From contig JAIESX010000034.1 of assembly GCA_019745555.1 (NCBI GenBank), positions 16,938 through 80,937 on the forward strand: a stretch of DNA of 64,000 bases. Reading direction: 5' to 3'. Both the position numbers and the translations under genes were made by a program. This DNA comes from Burkholderiaceae bacterium. Its GTDB lineage: Bacteria > Pseudomonadota > Gammaproteobacteria > Burkholderiales > Burkholderiaceae_C. Of the stretch, positions 27,806 through 36,789 are shown piece by piece. The notes below the pieces were generated by a model. That model made no database searches and had not been told where the DNA came from. It worked only from the letters and a program-made list of their open reading frames with translations. Numbering within the stretch: position 1 is the stretch's first letter; each line of letters starts with the position of its first letter.

Positions 27806-28510
27806 GTGACGGCACTGTTGAAGGTCGAAGGCCTGCATGCCTTTTATGGCAAGAGCCATGTGCTGCATGGCGTGCATTTCGAGGTGAATGCGGGCGAGAT
27901 CGTGGCCCTGCTGGGACGCAACGGCTCGGGTCGCTCCACCACGGCCAAGGCCGTGATGGGCATGGTGGACTGTGCGGGCAGCGTGCAGTGGAAGGGCGAG
28001 GAGGTCCAGGGCCGCAAGGCCTTCGAGATCGCGCACCGCGGGATCGGCTACGTGCCCGAGAACCGGGAGATCTTTCCCAAGCTCACCGTGCACCAGAACC
28101 TGATGCTGGGCGAGAAGGGCAAGGGGCGCCAGAGCCGCTGGAGCTTCGACGACATGTACGAGATGTTTCCCCGGCTCAAGGAGCGTCAGCACACCGAGGC
28201 CGGCGTGCTCTCGGGTGGCGAGCAGCAGATGCTGACCCTGTGCCGCTCGCTCATGGGCGATCCAGACCTCATCATCATCGATGAGCCGACCGAGGGCCTG
28301 GCGCCCAAGATCGTCGAGCTGGTCGGCGAGTACCTCAAGAAGCTCAAGGACCGCGGCATTTCCGTGCTGCTGATCGAACAGAAGCTGACCATCGCCATGG
28401 CCATCTCCGACCGGACCCTGGTCATGGGCCATGGCAGCATCGTGTTCGAGGGCACGCCCGAGGCCTTGCGCAACGACAGCTATATCCGCAAGGAGTGGCT
28501 GGAAGTCTGA
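27806..28510 (+). CDS. LIV-type ABC transporter ATP-binding protein (LivF-like) with Arg in Walker A
   Basis: A 234-residue ATPase subunit starting at GTG 27806, one base after the LivG stop, with GGGAGGA as Shine-Dalgarno. The Walker A loop reads GRNGSGRSTTAK: the nearly invariant Lys is Arg43 (codon CGC). The signature LSGGEQQMLTLCRSL, Walker B IIIDEPTEGLAP and H-loop region (LLIEQKLTIAMAI) are otherwise normal, with Gln in place of the usual switch His (IEQK), which is common in LivF. The Lys-to-Arg change could lower ATPase activity, leaving LivG as the main catalytic site. It ends the transporter operon; a GC-rich hairpin follows directly. Confidence 0.9.
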   Translation: MTALLKVEGLHAFYGKSHVLHGVHFEVNAGEIVALLGRNGSGRSTTAKAVMGMVDCAGSVQWKGEEVQGRKAFEIAHRGIGYVPENREIFPKLTVHQNLMLGEKGKGRQSRWSFDDMYEMFPRLKERQHTEAGVLSGGEQQMLTLCRSLMGDPDLIIIDEPTEGLAPKIVELVGEYLKKLKDRGISVLLIEQKLTIAMAISDRTLVMGHGSIVFEGTPEALRNDSYIRKEWLEV

Positions 28511-28534
28511 GCGCCGCCGCCGCGGCGGCGCTTG
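28510..28534 (+). terminator. GC-rich hairpin after the LIV transporter operon
   Basis: AGCGCCGCCG (28510-28519) pairs with CGGCGGCGCT (28523-28532) with a 3-base loop and only a short weak TT following. It starts at the last base of the stop codon. Either a weak terminator or an RNA-stabilising 3' hairpin. Confidence 0.55.
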
Positions 28535-28556
28535 TCCCTGTCGTGACAATGCTGCA

Positions 28557-28604
28557 TTGCGACGCAACATTGAGTCGATACAATTAAAAATCGAACGATC
28601 GTTC
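28557..28604 (+). promoter_or_regulatory. Promoter with palindromic operator upstream of the FadB-type gene
   Basis: A sigma70-like promoter reads TTGCGA (28557-28562), 16 bp, TACAAT (28579-28584). Immediately downstream is the perfect 12-bp palindrome GAACGATCGTTC (28593-28604), flanked by A runs and T runs that extend imperfect symmetry to about 24 bp. The palindrome would cover the transcription start, typical of repression by a TetR-family regulator of fatty-acid degradation. The regulator gene is not in this window. Confidence 0.65.
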
Positions 28605-28633
28605 TATTTTCGAACCACCCGAGGAACGCCACC

Positions 28634-30742
28634 ATGAGCGCTGAATACCTGGTCCGCGGCGACGTCGCCGTGATCACCCTGAACAATCCTCCTGTCAACG
28701 GCCTGGGCTACGAGACCCGCAAGGGCATCGCCGACGCACTGGCCCGGGCGAACGCCGACGCCCAGGTCCTGGCCATCGTCCTCACGGGTGCCGGCAAGGC
28801 TTTCTCCGGTGGTGCGGACATCAAGGAGTTCGGCTCGCCCAAGGCCCTGGCCGAGCCCAATCTGCTCAGCGTCATCCTGGCCCTCGAGAACTCGGCCAAG
28901 CCCGTGGTGGCGGCCGTGCACAGCGTGGCCATGGGCGGCGGCCTGGAGCTGGCCCTGGGCTGCCACTACCGCGTGGGTGCACCCGGCTGCAAGGTCGCGC
29001 TACCCGAGGTCAAGCTCGGCCTGATTCCCGGCGCCGGCGGCACGCAACGCCTGCCGCGCGTGCTCGGCGTGGAAGCCGCGCTCAACATGATCGTCAGCGG
29101 CGAGCCTGTGCCGGCCGAGATGCTGGCCCAGGTGCCCGGCCAGAAGCTGTTCGACAAGATGGCCGCCTCGGCCGAGTCCCTGATGGACGAGGCCATGGCG
29201 CTGGCGCGCGAGAAGGCCGGCGTAAGGCCGCTGCCCCTGGTGCGCGAGCTGCCCTGCAAGCACCCGCTGGGCGATGCCTACTTCCAGTTCACCCGCAATA
29301 TGGTGGGTGGCATGAGCAGGAACTTCCCGGCACCGCTCAAGTGCGTGGACGCCGTGGAAGCCGCCACCAAGAAGAAGTTCGATGACGGTCTGGCCTACGA
29401 ACGCGAGATCTTCATCAACCTGATGTGGACGCCCGAGTGCCGCGCGCTGCGCCACGTCTTCGCGGCCGAGCGCGCTGCCTCCAAGATCCCCGACGTGCCG
29501 GAAGACACGCCCAAGCGCGAGATCAAGTCGGTGGCCGTGATCGGCGCCGGCACCATGGGCGGCGGCATCACCATGAACTTCCTGAATGCCGGCATCCCCC
29601 TGAAGATGCTGGAGATGAAGCAGGAAGCCTTGGATCGCGGTGTCGCCACCATCCGCAAGAACTACGAAGCCCAGGTCGGCAAGGGCAAGCTCAAGCAGGA
29701 CAAGTACGAGCAGCGCATGAGCCTGCTCACGACCACGCTGAGCTATGAGGACATCAAGGATGCCGACCTCGTGATCGAGGCTGTGTTCGAGGAGATGGGC
29801 GTCAAGGAAGCCGTGTTCAGGAAGCTCGACGAGGTGATGAAAAAGGGCGCCATCCTGGCCTCCAACACCTCCACGCTGGACGTCAACAAGATCGCCTCCT
29901 TCACCCAGCGCCCGCAGGATGTGGTGGGCCTGCATTTCTTCAGCCCGGCCAATGTGATGAAGCTGCTCGAAGTGGTGCGCGGCGAGAAGACGGCCAAGGA
30001 CGTGCTGGCCACGGTCATGGCCATGGCCAAGACCATCAAGAAGACCGCGGTGGTCTCGGGCGTCTGCGACGGCTTCATCGGTAACCGCATGATCGAGCAG
30101 TACAGCCGCCAGGCCGGCTTCCTGCTGGAGGAGGGCTGCACACCCGAGCAGGTGGACAAGGCGATCGAGAAGTTCGGCTTCGCCATGGGCCCCTTCCGTA
30201 TGGGCGACCTGGCCGGCAACGACATCGGCTGGGCCATCCGCAAGCGCCGCTACGTCGAGAAGCCGGGCATGAAGTACAGCAAGACGGCCGACCTGCTGTG
30301 CGAGCTGGGACGCTATGGCCAGAAGACCGGTGCCGGCTGGTACGACTACAAGCCGGGCAAGCGCGACGCCATCCCCAGCCAGCTCGTGGTCGACATGATC
30401 GAGAAGCACCGCAAGGATCTGGGCATCACCCCGCGCAAGATCAGCGACGAGGAGATCGTGCAGCGCCTGGTCTACGCCCTGGTCAACGAGGCCGCGCACA
30501 TCCTGGAAGAAGGTATCGCCTCGCGCGCCAGCGACATCGACATGGTCTACCTCACGGGCTACGGCTTCCCGCTGCACCGCGGCGGCCCCATGCAGTACGC
30601 CGACACCGTGGGCCTGTTCAATGTGGTGCAGAGCATGCAGCGCTTTGCGCGCAACCCGCTGGACGACGGCCAGTTCTGGCAACCCGCGCCGCTGCTGGCG
30701 AGGCTGGTGGCCGAAGGCAAGAGCTTCAACCAGGTGGGCTGA
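28634..30742 (+). CDS. Multifunctional enoyl-CoA hydratase / 3-hydroxyacyl-CoA dehydrogenase (FadB-like)
   Basis: A 702-residue fusion enzyme for two consecutive beta-oxidation steps. The N-terminal crotonase domain (about 1-200) has GAGKAFSGGADIKEFG and AAVHSVAMGGGLELALGCHYR, with the catalytic Glu in PEVKLGLIPGAGG. The NAD-binding domain starts around residue 298 with VAVIGAGTMGGGI; the dehydrogenase His is in GLHFFSPANVM. C-terminal 3HCDH domains follow (CDGFIGNRM, and RGGPMQYAD near the end). The length matches the peroxisomal-type multifunctional enzymes and is slightly shorter than E. coli FadB. Shine-Dalgarno GAGGAA. Preceded by a promoter with a palindromic operator, so expression is probably induced by the acyl substrate. 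Confidence 0.95.
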   Translation: MSAEYLVRGDVAVITLNNPPVNGLGYETRKGIADALARANADAQVLAIVLTGAGKAFSGGADIKEFGSPKALAEPNLLSVILALENSAKPVVAAVHSVAMGGGLELALGCHYRVGAPGCKVALPEVKLGLIPGAGGTQRLPRVLGVEAALNMIVSGEPVPAEMLAQVPGQKLFDKMAASAESLMDEAMALAREKAGVRPLPLVRELPCKHPLGDAYFQFTRNMVGGMSRNFPAPLKCVDAVEAATKKKFDDGLAYEREIFINLMWTPECRALRHVFAAERAASKIPDVPEDTPKREIKSVAVIGAGTMGGGITMNFLNAGIPLKMLEMKQEALDRGVATIRKNYEAQVGKGKLKQDKYEQRMSLLTTTLSYEDIKDADLVIEAVFEEMGVKEAVFRKLDEVMKKGAILASNTSTLDVNKIASFTQRPQDVVGLHFFSPANVMKLLEVVRGEKTAKDVLATVMAMAKTIKKTAVVSGVCDGFIGNRMIEQYSRQAGFLLEEGCTPEQVDKAIEKFGFAMGPFRMGDLAGNDIGWAIRKRRYVEKPGMKYSKTADLLCELGRYGQKTGAGWYDYKPGKRDAIPSQLVVDMIEKHRKDLGITPRKISDEEIVQRLVYALVNEAAHILEEGIASRASDIDMVYLTGYGFPLHRGGPMQYADTVGLFNVVQSMQRFARNPLDDGQFWQPAPLLARLVAEGKSFNQVG

Positions 30743-30762
30743 AGCAGGGCAGGGAGAGCGTG

Positions 30763-32265
30763 ATGAGACGCGGCAATCTGTTCCGGCGTGTCCTGCTGGC
30801 CCTGGTCGTGCTCGTGATGGGCCTGGCGGTCGTCGTTGGTGGCAAGACGCTGCTGACGCCCTCGCGCCAGGTGCCCGTGCAGGCGATCACGCCGGTGACG
30901 GTGGACGCCGCGCAGGTGTCCGCACGGCTGGGGGCCGCCGTACGCTTCAAGACGATTTCCAGCGATACCGATCCCGATCTCAGCAAGACGGAGTTCCAGC
31001 AGTTCCATGCCTACCTGGCCCGGACCTTCCCGCGTGTGCATGCGCAGCTCCGGCGCGAGGTGGTGGGTGGACTCTCGCTGCTCTATACCTGGACCGGCAG
31101 CGATCCCCAGGCCGCGCCCATCGCACTGATGGCCCATCAGGACGTGGTCCCCATCGCGCCAGGCACCGAGGGCAGGTGGCAGGTGCCGCCTTTTGCCGGC
31201 GAGGTGCGCGACGGCTACATCTGGGGCCGCGGCGCCTGGGACAACAAGGGCAACCTGATGTCGCAGATAGAAGCGATCGAGATGCTGCTGGCCACGGGCT
31301 TTCAGCCGCGCCAGACGGTCTACCTGATCGCCGGTGCGGACGAGGAGGTGGGCGGGCGCCGGGGCGCCATGGCCATCGCCGCCTTGCTCAAGTCACGCGG
31401 TGTTTCGCTGGACTTCGTGCTCGATGAAGGCCTGCTGGTGACCGAAGGAGTGCTGGCCGGCCTGTCTCAGCCCACGGCCCTGATCGGGATCGCCGAGAAG
31501 GGCTATGCCAGCTATGTGCTCAGCGTGGACGCCACGCCCGGCCACTCCTCGATGCCGCCCAAGCACAGCGCCATCGGCATGCTCAGCGGCGCACTGGCCA
31601 GGCTGGAGGACAAGCAGATGCCTGCGGCCATCCGCGGCGTGGCACTGGACATGTTCGAGACCCTGGCACCCGAGATGCAGGGCGTGAACCGGTTGCTGCT
31701 GTCCAACCTCTGGCTGTTCCGGCCGGTGGTGCAGGCCCAGCTGGAAAAGAGCCCGAGCAGCAACGCCATGCTGCGGACCACGACGGCGCTGACCATCGTG
31801 CAGGCCGGCAACAAGGAAAACGTGCTGCCCGGCCGGGCGGAGGCCGTGGTGAACTTCCGCCTCTTGCCCGGCGACGATCTGGACGAGGTGCACGATCACG
31901 TGCACCATGCGGTGGCCGATGAGCGCGTGAAAGTCGAGCCGCGCGACGCTGACAAGAACAACGAGGCTTCGCCCGTCTCCCCGATCGACAGTCCGTCCTA
32001 CCGCCAGCTCGCGCGCACCGTGCGCGAGACCTTTCCGGGCGCCATCGTCGCGCCCGGCCTGATGATTGCCGCCACCGACTCGCGCCACTTCACCGGCCTG
32101 TCGCGCCACATCTACCGCTTCTCGCCCGTGCGCGCCAGGCCCGAGGATCTGAGCCGCTTCCACGGCACCAACGAACGCATCTCGGTGGCCAACTATGTGG
32201 AAGCCATCCAGTTCTACCACCAGCTGCTGCGCAACACCACGCAGCCGGCCGTCCCCCACAACTGA
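30763..32265 (+). CDS. Membrane-anchored M20-family hydrolase (carboxypeptidase S / PM20D1-like)
   Basis: A 500-residue M20 metallohydrolase. The chosen ATG at 30763 follows AGGGAGAG. Residues 10-30 form one transmembrane anchor (VLLALVVLVMGLAVVVGG), so the catalytic part is likely periplasmic. Di-zinc ligands are visible: H125 and D127 (MAHQDVVP), bridging D160 (GAWDNKGN), E194/E195 (ADEEVGG), and a later His in TDSRHFTG. The size and motif spacing fit the CPS1/PM20D1 branch, whose animal member hydrolyses N-acyl amino acids to fatty acid plus amino acid. Placement between fadB-like and thiolase genes suggests that it frees an acyl chain for beta-oxidation. That role is inference; it may instead be a dipeptidase. 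Confidence 0.88.
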   Translation: MRRGNLFRRVLLALVVLVMGLAVVVGGKTLLTPSRQVPVQAITPVTVDAAQVSARLGAAVRFKTISSDTDPDLSKTEFQQFHAYLARTFPRVHAQLRREVVGGLSLLYTWTGSDPQAAPIALMAHQDVVPIAPGTEGRWQVPPFAGEVRDGYIWGRGAWDNKGNLMSQIEAIEMLLATGFQPRQTVYLIAGADEEVGGRRGAMAIAALLKSRGVSLDFVLDEGLLVTEGVLAGLSQPTALIGIAEKGYASYVLSVDATPGHSSMPPKHSAIGMLSGALARLEDKQMPAAIRGVALDMFETLAPEMQGVNRLLLSNLWLFRPVVQAQLEKSPSSNAMLRTTTALTIVQAGNKENVLPGRAEAVVNFRLLPGDDLDEVHDHVHHAVADERVKVEPRDADKNNEASPVSPIDSPSYRQLARTVRETFPGAIVAPGLMIAATDSRHFTGLSRHIYRFSPVRARPEDLSRFHGTNERISVANYVEAIQFYHQLLRNTTQPAVPHN

Positions 32266-32280
32266 AAGAGAGACCGCATC

Positions 32281-33456
32281 ATGAGCAAAGCCGTCATCGT
32301 TTCCACCGCCCGCACACCCCTGGCCAAGAGCTGGAAGGGTGCCTTCAACATGACCCATGGCGCCACCCTGGGTGGCCACGCGGTCAGGCACGCCATCGAG
32401 CGCGCCGGCATCGAGGCCGCCGAGGTCGACGACGTGATCATGGGCTGCGCCACGCCCGAGGGCGCCACCGGCTCCAACATCGCGCGCCAGATCGCCCTGG
32501 CCGCCGGCTGCCCCGTCACGGTGTCGGGCATGACGATCAACCGCTTCTGTTCCTCAGGCCTGCAGACCATTGCCACCGCGGCCCAGCGCATCATCGCAGG
32601 CGAGGGCGAGGTCTATGTGGCCGGCGGTGTGGAGAGCATCTCCTGCGTGCAGAACGAGGCCAACACACATATGCTGCGCGACCCGGCGCTGATGAAGGCC
32701 AAGCCCGAGATCTACTGGAACATGCTGCAGACCGCCGAGCAGGTGGCCAAGCGCTACAACATCGGCCGTGACGCCATGGATGAATACGGCGCCGCCAGCC
32801 AGCAGAAAGCCTGCGCGGCCCAGGCCGCGGGCCTGTTTAACGCCGAGATCGCGCCCATCACGGTGACTGCCGGCGTGGCCGACAAGACCCTGGGCCTGAT
32901 CACCCGGCAGGTCACGGTCAGCGCGGACGAAGGTCTGCGCGAGGGCACCACCAAGGAAGGCATCAGCGGCATCCGGCCCGCCATCCCCGGCGGCCTGATC
33001 TCGGCCGGCAATGCCAGCCAGTTCTCCGACGGCGCGGGCGCCTGCGTGGTCATGAGCGAGGAGCTTGCAAGCAAGCGTGGCTTCAAGCCCCTGGGCCGTT
33101 TCCTCGGCTTCGCCGTGGCCGGCTGCGAACCCGACGAGATGGGCATCGGTCCCGTCTTTGCCGTGCCCAAGGTGCTGAAGAACCTGGGTCTGAAGGTCTC
33201 GGACATCGATCTCTGGGAACTCAACGAAGCCTTTGCCGTGCAGGTGCTCTACTGCCGCGACAAGCTGGGCATTCCGGCCGACCGCCTCAACGTCAATGGC
33301 GGTGCCATCGCCGTGGGCCATCCGTATGGCGTCAGCGGCCAGCGCCTGACCGGTCACGCCCTGATCGAAGGCAAGCGCCGCGGCGCCAAGCGCGTGGTGG
33401 TCACCATGTGCATCGGCGGCGGCATGGGCGCGGCGGGCGTCTTCGAAGTCCTGTAA
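32281..33456 (+). CDS. Acetyl-CoA acyltransferase (thiolase)
   Basis: A 391-residue thiolase, the thiolytic cleavage step of beta-oxidation. Active-site residues are all present: nucleophile C90 ([10 protein letters not shown]), H347 ([10 protein letters not shown]) and C377 ([10 protein letters not shown]). It differs from biosynthetic thiolases in usual flanking residues, and its place directly after fadB-like and M20 genes supports a degradative FadA-type role. Starts 15 bp after the M20 stop codon with a GAGAGA Shine-Dalgarno, in one transcript with the preceding genes. Confidence 0.95.
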   Translation: MSKAVIVSTARTPLAKSWKGAFNMTHGATLGGHAVRHAIERAGIEAAEVDDVIMGCATPEGATGSNIARQIALAAGCPVTVSGMTINRFCSSGLQTIATAAQRIIAGEGEVYVAGGVESISCVQNEANTHMLRDPALMKAKPEIYWNMLQTAEQVAKRYNIGRDAMDEYGAASQQKACAAQAAGLFNAEIAPITVTAGVADKTLGLITRQVTVSADEGLREGTTKEGISGIRPAIPGGLISAGNASQFSDGAGACVVMSEELASKRGFKPLGRFLGFAVAGCEPDEMGIGPVFAVPKVLKNLGLKVSDIDLWELNEAFAVQVLYCRDKLGIPADRLNVNGGAIAVGHPYGVSGQRLTGHALIEGKRRGAKRVVVTMCIGGGMGAAGVFEVL

Positions 33457-33474
33457 GCGCGGGGGGAGACAACC

Positions 33475-35298
33475 ATGAGCTACCGGCAGACGTTGGACTT
33501 CCTGCTCTACCAGTGGCTCCACGCCGATGCGCTGAAGGAGCGCGAGCGTTTCGCCGACCACAGCCGCGAAACCTTCGACGCGGTGCTCGACACCTGCGAA
33601 CGCATCGCGCGCGAGAAGTACGCGCCGTTCAACCGCACGGTGGACATCGAGGAGCCACGCTTCGACGGGGAGAAGGTCATCCTGCCCCAGGCTACGCACG
33701 AGGCTCAGCGGGCCTATGCGGCCTCGGGCATGCTGAGCGCCGCGCAGGACTACGAGGTGGGTGGCATGCAGCTGCCCTACACCGTGGAGGCGGCGGCCAA
33801 TTCCTTCTTCGCCATGGCCTCGGTCAGCATCGGCTCCGGCTTGCTGACCGCGGGCAATGCCAACCTGCTGATGGTGCACGGCACGGACCTGCAGAAAGAG
33901 GTCTTTGCGAAGAACGAGTTCGCGGGCCGCTTCTCGGGCACCATGTGCCTGTCCGAACCGCAGGCCGGCTCTTCGCTGAGCGACATTGCCACACGTGCCG
34001 TGCCTGACGGCGCAGATTTCGGTAACGATCCCCTCGGCCCGCGCTACCGCCTCAAAGGCAACAAGATGTGGATCTCGGCCGGCGAACACGAGCTGACCGA
34101 GAACATCATCCATCTGGTACTGGCCAAGATCCCTGGCCCCGACGGCAAGACCATCCCCGGCACGCGGGGTATCTCGCTCTTCATCGTGCCCAAGAAGCTG
34201 GTGGACCATGAGGGCCGCCTGACCGGTGAACGCAACGATGTGGCCCTGGCGGGCCTGAACCACAAATGCGGCTGGCGTGGCACGACCAACACCCTGCTGA
34301 ACTTCGGCGAAGGGAAATACCCCGTGCGGGGCGAGGCCGGCGCTGTGGGTTATCTGGTGGGCCAGCCCGGCCAGGGCCTGCGCTGCATGTTCCACATGAT
34401 GAACGAGGCGCGCATCGGCATTGGCATGGCCGCCACCATGCTGGGCATGGCGGGTTACCAGGCCAGCCTGGAGTACGCAAAGAACCGCCCCCAGGGTCGT
34501 CCGATCGGACCCGATGGCAAGGATGCCGCCAAACCTCAGATCCGCATCATCGAACACGCCGACATCAAGCGCATGTTGCTGGCCCAGAAGTCCTGGTGCG
34601 AAGGCTCGCTGGCCCTGCAGCTGTATTGCGCGCGCCTGGTCGACGAGCAGCACACGGGCACGCCCGAGGCCGTCGACGAAGCCCGCCTGCTGCTGGAGGT
34701 GCTGACGCCGATTGCCAAGAGCTGGCCCAGCGAATGGTGCCTGGAGGCCAATTCCCTGGCCATCCAGATCCATGGCGGTTACGGCTACACGCGCGACTTC
34801 CCGGTGGAACAGTACTGGCGCGACAACCGCCTCAACATGATCCACGAGGGCACGCACGGCATCCAGGCCCTCGACCTGCTGGGCCGCAAGGTGCTGATGG
34901 AGGAGGGGCGGGGCCTGCAGCTGCTGGCCGGCCGCATGACGGCCACCATGGTCCGGGCCCAGCAGCAGGCCGGGCTCGCGCCTTATGCCGCGCAGCTGGC
35001 CCAGGCGCTGCAGCAGGTTGGCGCCGCCACCCGGGCCGCCTGGTCCACGGGCCAGCCTGGCGAGGCCCTGGCCAACGCCGTGCCGTACATGCAGGCCTTC
35101 GGCCACACGGTGCTGGCCTGGATCTGGCTCGACGTGGCGCTGGCCGCACAGGCCGGCGCACCGGACGCCGGCAACCGCGGCCGGCTGCTGTCAGCGCAAT
35201 ATTTCTTCCGATATGAATTGCCGAAAATCGGCGCCTGGCTTAAGGTGGTGGAGTCCCGTGACATGACGTGTGCGGACTTCCCGGAGGAGGCGTTCTGA
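33475..35298 (+). CDS. Acyl-CoA dehydrogenase (long, FadE-type with C-terminal extension)
   Basis: A 607-residue flavin acyl-CoA dehydrogenase. The medial domain shows GTMCLSEPQAGSSLSDI (substrate/FAD binding) and KGNKMWISAGEHEL; the C-terminal helical bundle has NEARIGIGMAATMLG and QIHGGYGYTRDFPVEQYWRDNRLNMIHEGTHGIQ (quoted only as position about 445-485), with the family's GGYGYTRDF signature. The extra C-terminal 110 residues form the additional helical domain found in the roughly 600-residue branch. It catalyses the first oxidation step, probably on medium or long chains, passing electrons to ETF. Next to a small membrane protein gene one base downstream. Confidence 0.94.
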   Translation: MSYRQTLDFLLYQWLHADALKERERFADHSRETFDAVLDTCERIAREKYAPFNRTVDIEEPRFDGEKVILPQATHEAQRAYAASGMLSAAQDYEVGGMQLPYTVEAAANSFFAMASVSIGSGLLTAGNANLLMVHGTDLQKEVFAKNEFAGRFSGTMCLSEPQAGSSLSDIATRAVPDGADFGNDPLGPRYRLKGNKMWISAGEHELTENIIHLVLAKIPGPDGKTIPGTRGISLFIVPKKLVDHEGRLTGERNDVALAGLNHKCGWRGTTNTLLNFGEGKYPVRGEAGAVGYLVGQPGQGLRCMFHMMNEARIGIGMAATMLGMAGYQASLEYAKNRPQGRPIGPDGKDAAKPQIRIIEHADIKRMLLAQKSWCEGSLALQLYCARLVDEQHTGTPEAVDEARLLLEVLTPIAKSWPSEWCLEANSLAIQIHGGYGYTRDFPVEQYWRDNRLNMIHEGTHGIQALDLLGRKVLMEEGRGLQLLAGRMTATMVRAQQQAGLAPYAAQLAQALQQVGAATRAAWSTGQPGEALANAVPYMQAFGHTVLAWIWLDVALAAQAGAPDAGNRGRLLSAQYFFRYELPKIGAWLKVVESRDMTCADFPEEAF

Positions 35299-35299
35299 T

Positions 35300-35494
35300 A
35301 TGGCAAGCGAACTCAACAAACTGCGCGTCGAGCGGCTGGTCTGGATCCTGGTCTACGGCGGGCTGCTGGCGCTGGTCCTGGGCATGTTCGTCCAGCGCTA
35401 TGACAGCACCCTGGCCGACGCCCTCCAGATCGGCGGCACCGTCGTCGCCTGTACCGGGGCCCTGCTGATCTGGGTCCGATCCCGCATGAAATGA
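35300..35494 (+). CDS. Small two-helix membrane protein, unknown function
   Basis: A 64-residue protein beginning ATG one base after the stop of the acyl-CoA dehydrogenase, with GGAGGAGG as Shine-Dalgarno inside that gene. Two hydrophobic segments are visible (LVWILVYGGLLALVLGMFV, and IGGTVVACTGALLIWV) separated by a short polar loop (QRYDSTLADALQ) and ending in RSRMK. It is probably an inner-membrane hairpin. The tight coupling suggests an accessory role for the dehydrogenase or membrane delivery of its electrons, but no family is recognised. Confidence 0.75.
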   Translation: MASELNKLRVERLVWILVYGGLLALVLGMFVQRYDSTLADALQIGGTVVACTGALLIWVRSRMK

Positions 35495-35516
35495 ACTTCA
35501 CAAGGAAAGCAGAGAC

Positions 35517-36308
35517 ATGACCCGTACCATCCAGCAACTCTTCGACCTCAAGGGCAAGACCGCCCTGATCACCGGCGGTTCGCGCGGCCTGGGCCTGCAG
35601 CTGGCCCACGCCCTGGGCGAGGCCGGCGCGCGCGTGATGATCAGCGCCCGCAAGGCCGATGAACTGGAAGTGGCGGTGGCCGATCTGCAGGCGGCCGGCA
35701 TCGATGCGCGCTGGATTGCCGCCGATTGCGCCAGGGAAGAGGACATCCATCGACTGGCATCCGAGACCCTGCAGCGCATGGGCGACATCGACATCCTGGT
35801 CAACAACGCCGGTGCCGCCTGGGGCGCCCCGGCCGAGGACCACCCCATCCCGGCCTGGGACAAGGTCATGAACCTCAACATCCGCGGCTACTTCATCCTG
35901 AGCCAGGTGGTGGGCAAGCAGAGCATGATCCCGCGCAAGTCGGGCCGCATCATCAACGTGGCCTCGATCGCTGGCCTGGGCGGCAACCCGCCGCAGATGA
36001 CCACGATTGCCTACAACACCTCCAAGGGCGCGGTGATCAACTTCACGCGCGCACTGGCGGCGGAGTGGGGCAAGTACAGCATCAACGTCAACGCCATCTG
36101 CCCGGGTTTCTTCCCCAGCAAGATGACCGCCGGCACGCTGGAGGCCTGGGGCGTGGACGAGCTCAAGAAGCACGCGCCACTGCAGCGCCTGGGCGACGAC
36201 GAGGACCTCAAGGGCCTGTGCCTGCTCTACGCCTCGGACGCCGGCAAGCACATCACGGGCCAGTGGCTGGCCGTGGACGGCGGCGTGAGCTGCGTCACCG
36301 GCGGTTGA
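35517..36308 (+). CDS. Short-chain dehydrogenase/reductase
   Basis: A 263-residue classical SDR. The NAD(P) motif is TGGSRGLG (about residues 19-26); NNAG is at about 97, the catalytic Ser in NVASIAG, and Y166 with K170 (AYNTSKGA) complete the set. Family members near gluconate 5-dehydrogenase or 3-ketoacyl-ACP reductase share this layout. In this operon it could reduce or oxidise a hydroxyacyl-CoA intermediate. Substrate unknown. Located 22 bp after the small membrane protein gene. Confidence 0.92.
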   Translation: MTRTIQQLFDLKGKTALITGGSRGLGLQLAHALGEAGARVMISARKADELEVAVADLQAAGIDARWIAADCAREEDIHRLASETLQRMGDIDILVNNAGAAWGAPAEDHPIPAWDKVMNLNIRGYFILSQVVGKQSMIPRKSGRIINVASIAGLGGNPPQMTTIAYNTSKGAVINFTRALAAEWGKYSINVNAICPGFFPSKMTAGTLEAWGVDELKKHAPLQRLGDDEDLKGLCLLYASDAGKHITGQWLAVDGGVSCVTGG

Positions 36309-36345
36309 GGGCTTAGGATGGCGCTTTTTTGCGCGAGCGAGAACC

Positions 36346-36780
36346 ATGAGCATCCCCTTCGGCGTCCGTGTTCCCTTTGTTGATCACCTGGGCTTCACCC
36401 TGGAGCGCTTCGAGGACGGCCAGTCGGAGTTGCACTACGAGGCCCGGCCCGAGCATCTCAACTCCTTCGCCGTCACGCACGGCGGCGCCACCATGACGCT
36501 GATGGACGTGACCATGGCCTGCGCCGCGCGCAGCGTGCAACCCGAGATGGGTGTGGTCACCATCGAGATGAAGACCAGCTTCATGCAGGCCGCGCGCGGC
36601 AAGCTCAGGGCCCAGGGCCGGCTGATTCACCGCACCGCGACCCTGGCCTTCACCGAGGCCACGGTCTACGACGCCGAGGGCAAGCCCTGCTCGCACGCCA
36701 CCGGCACCTTCAAGTACGTCAGGCGCCTGCCGACCGGCCCCAAGGACAGCAACGCGCTCAACGTGATTTCCACCGATTAA
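36346..36780 (+). CDS. PaaI-type hotdog thioesterase
   Basis: A 144-residue hotdog-fold protein of the PaaI/YigI type. The central helix pattern LNSFAVTHGGATMTLMDVTMACAA carries the HGG element near residues 45-49 and the Asp of the TLMD motif as the likely catalytic base. KTSFMQAARGKLRAQGRL forms the later strands. It probably hydrolyses acyl-CoA intermediates and frees CoA when beta-oxidation stalls. It is 9 bp upstream of the CurA-like reductase gene. Confidence 0.88.
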   Translation: MSIPFGVRVPFVDHLGFTLERFEDGQSELHYEARPEHLNSFAVTHGGATMTLMDVTMACAARSVQPEMGVVTIEMKTSFMQAARGKLRAQGRLIHRTATLAFTEATVYDAEGKPCSHATGTFKYVRRLPTGPKDSNALNVISTD

Positions 36781-36789
36781 GGACAGACC

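Noticed and set aside
32554..35106. 850-codon minus-strand open frame opposite the thiolase and acyl-CoA dehydrogenase
   Set aside because: It is the complementary shadow of two genes with intact catalytic motifs; the product is His/Gln/Ala/Gly-rich without domains.
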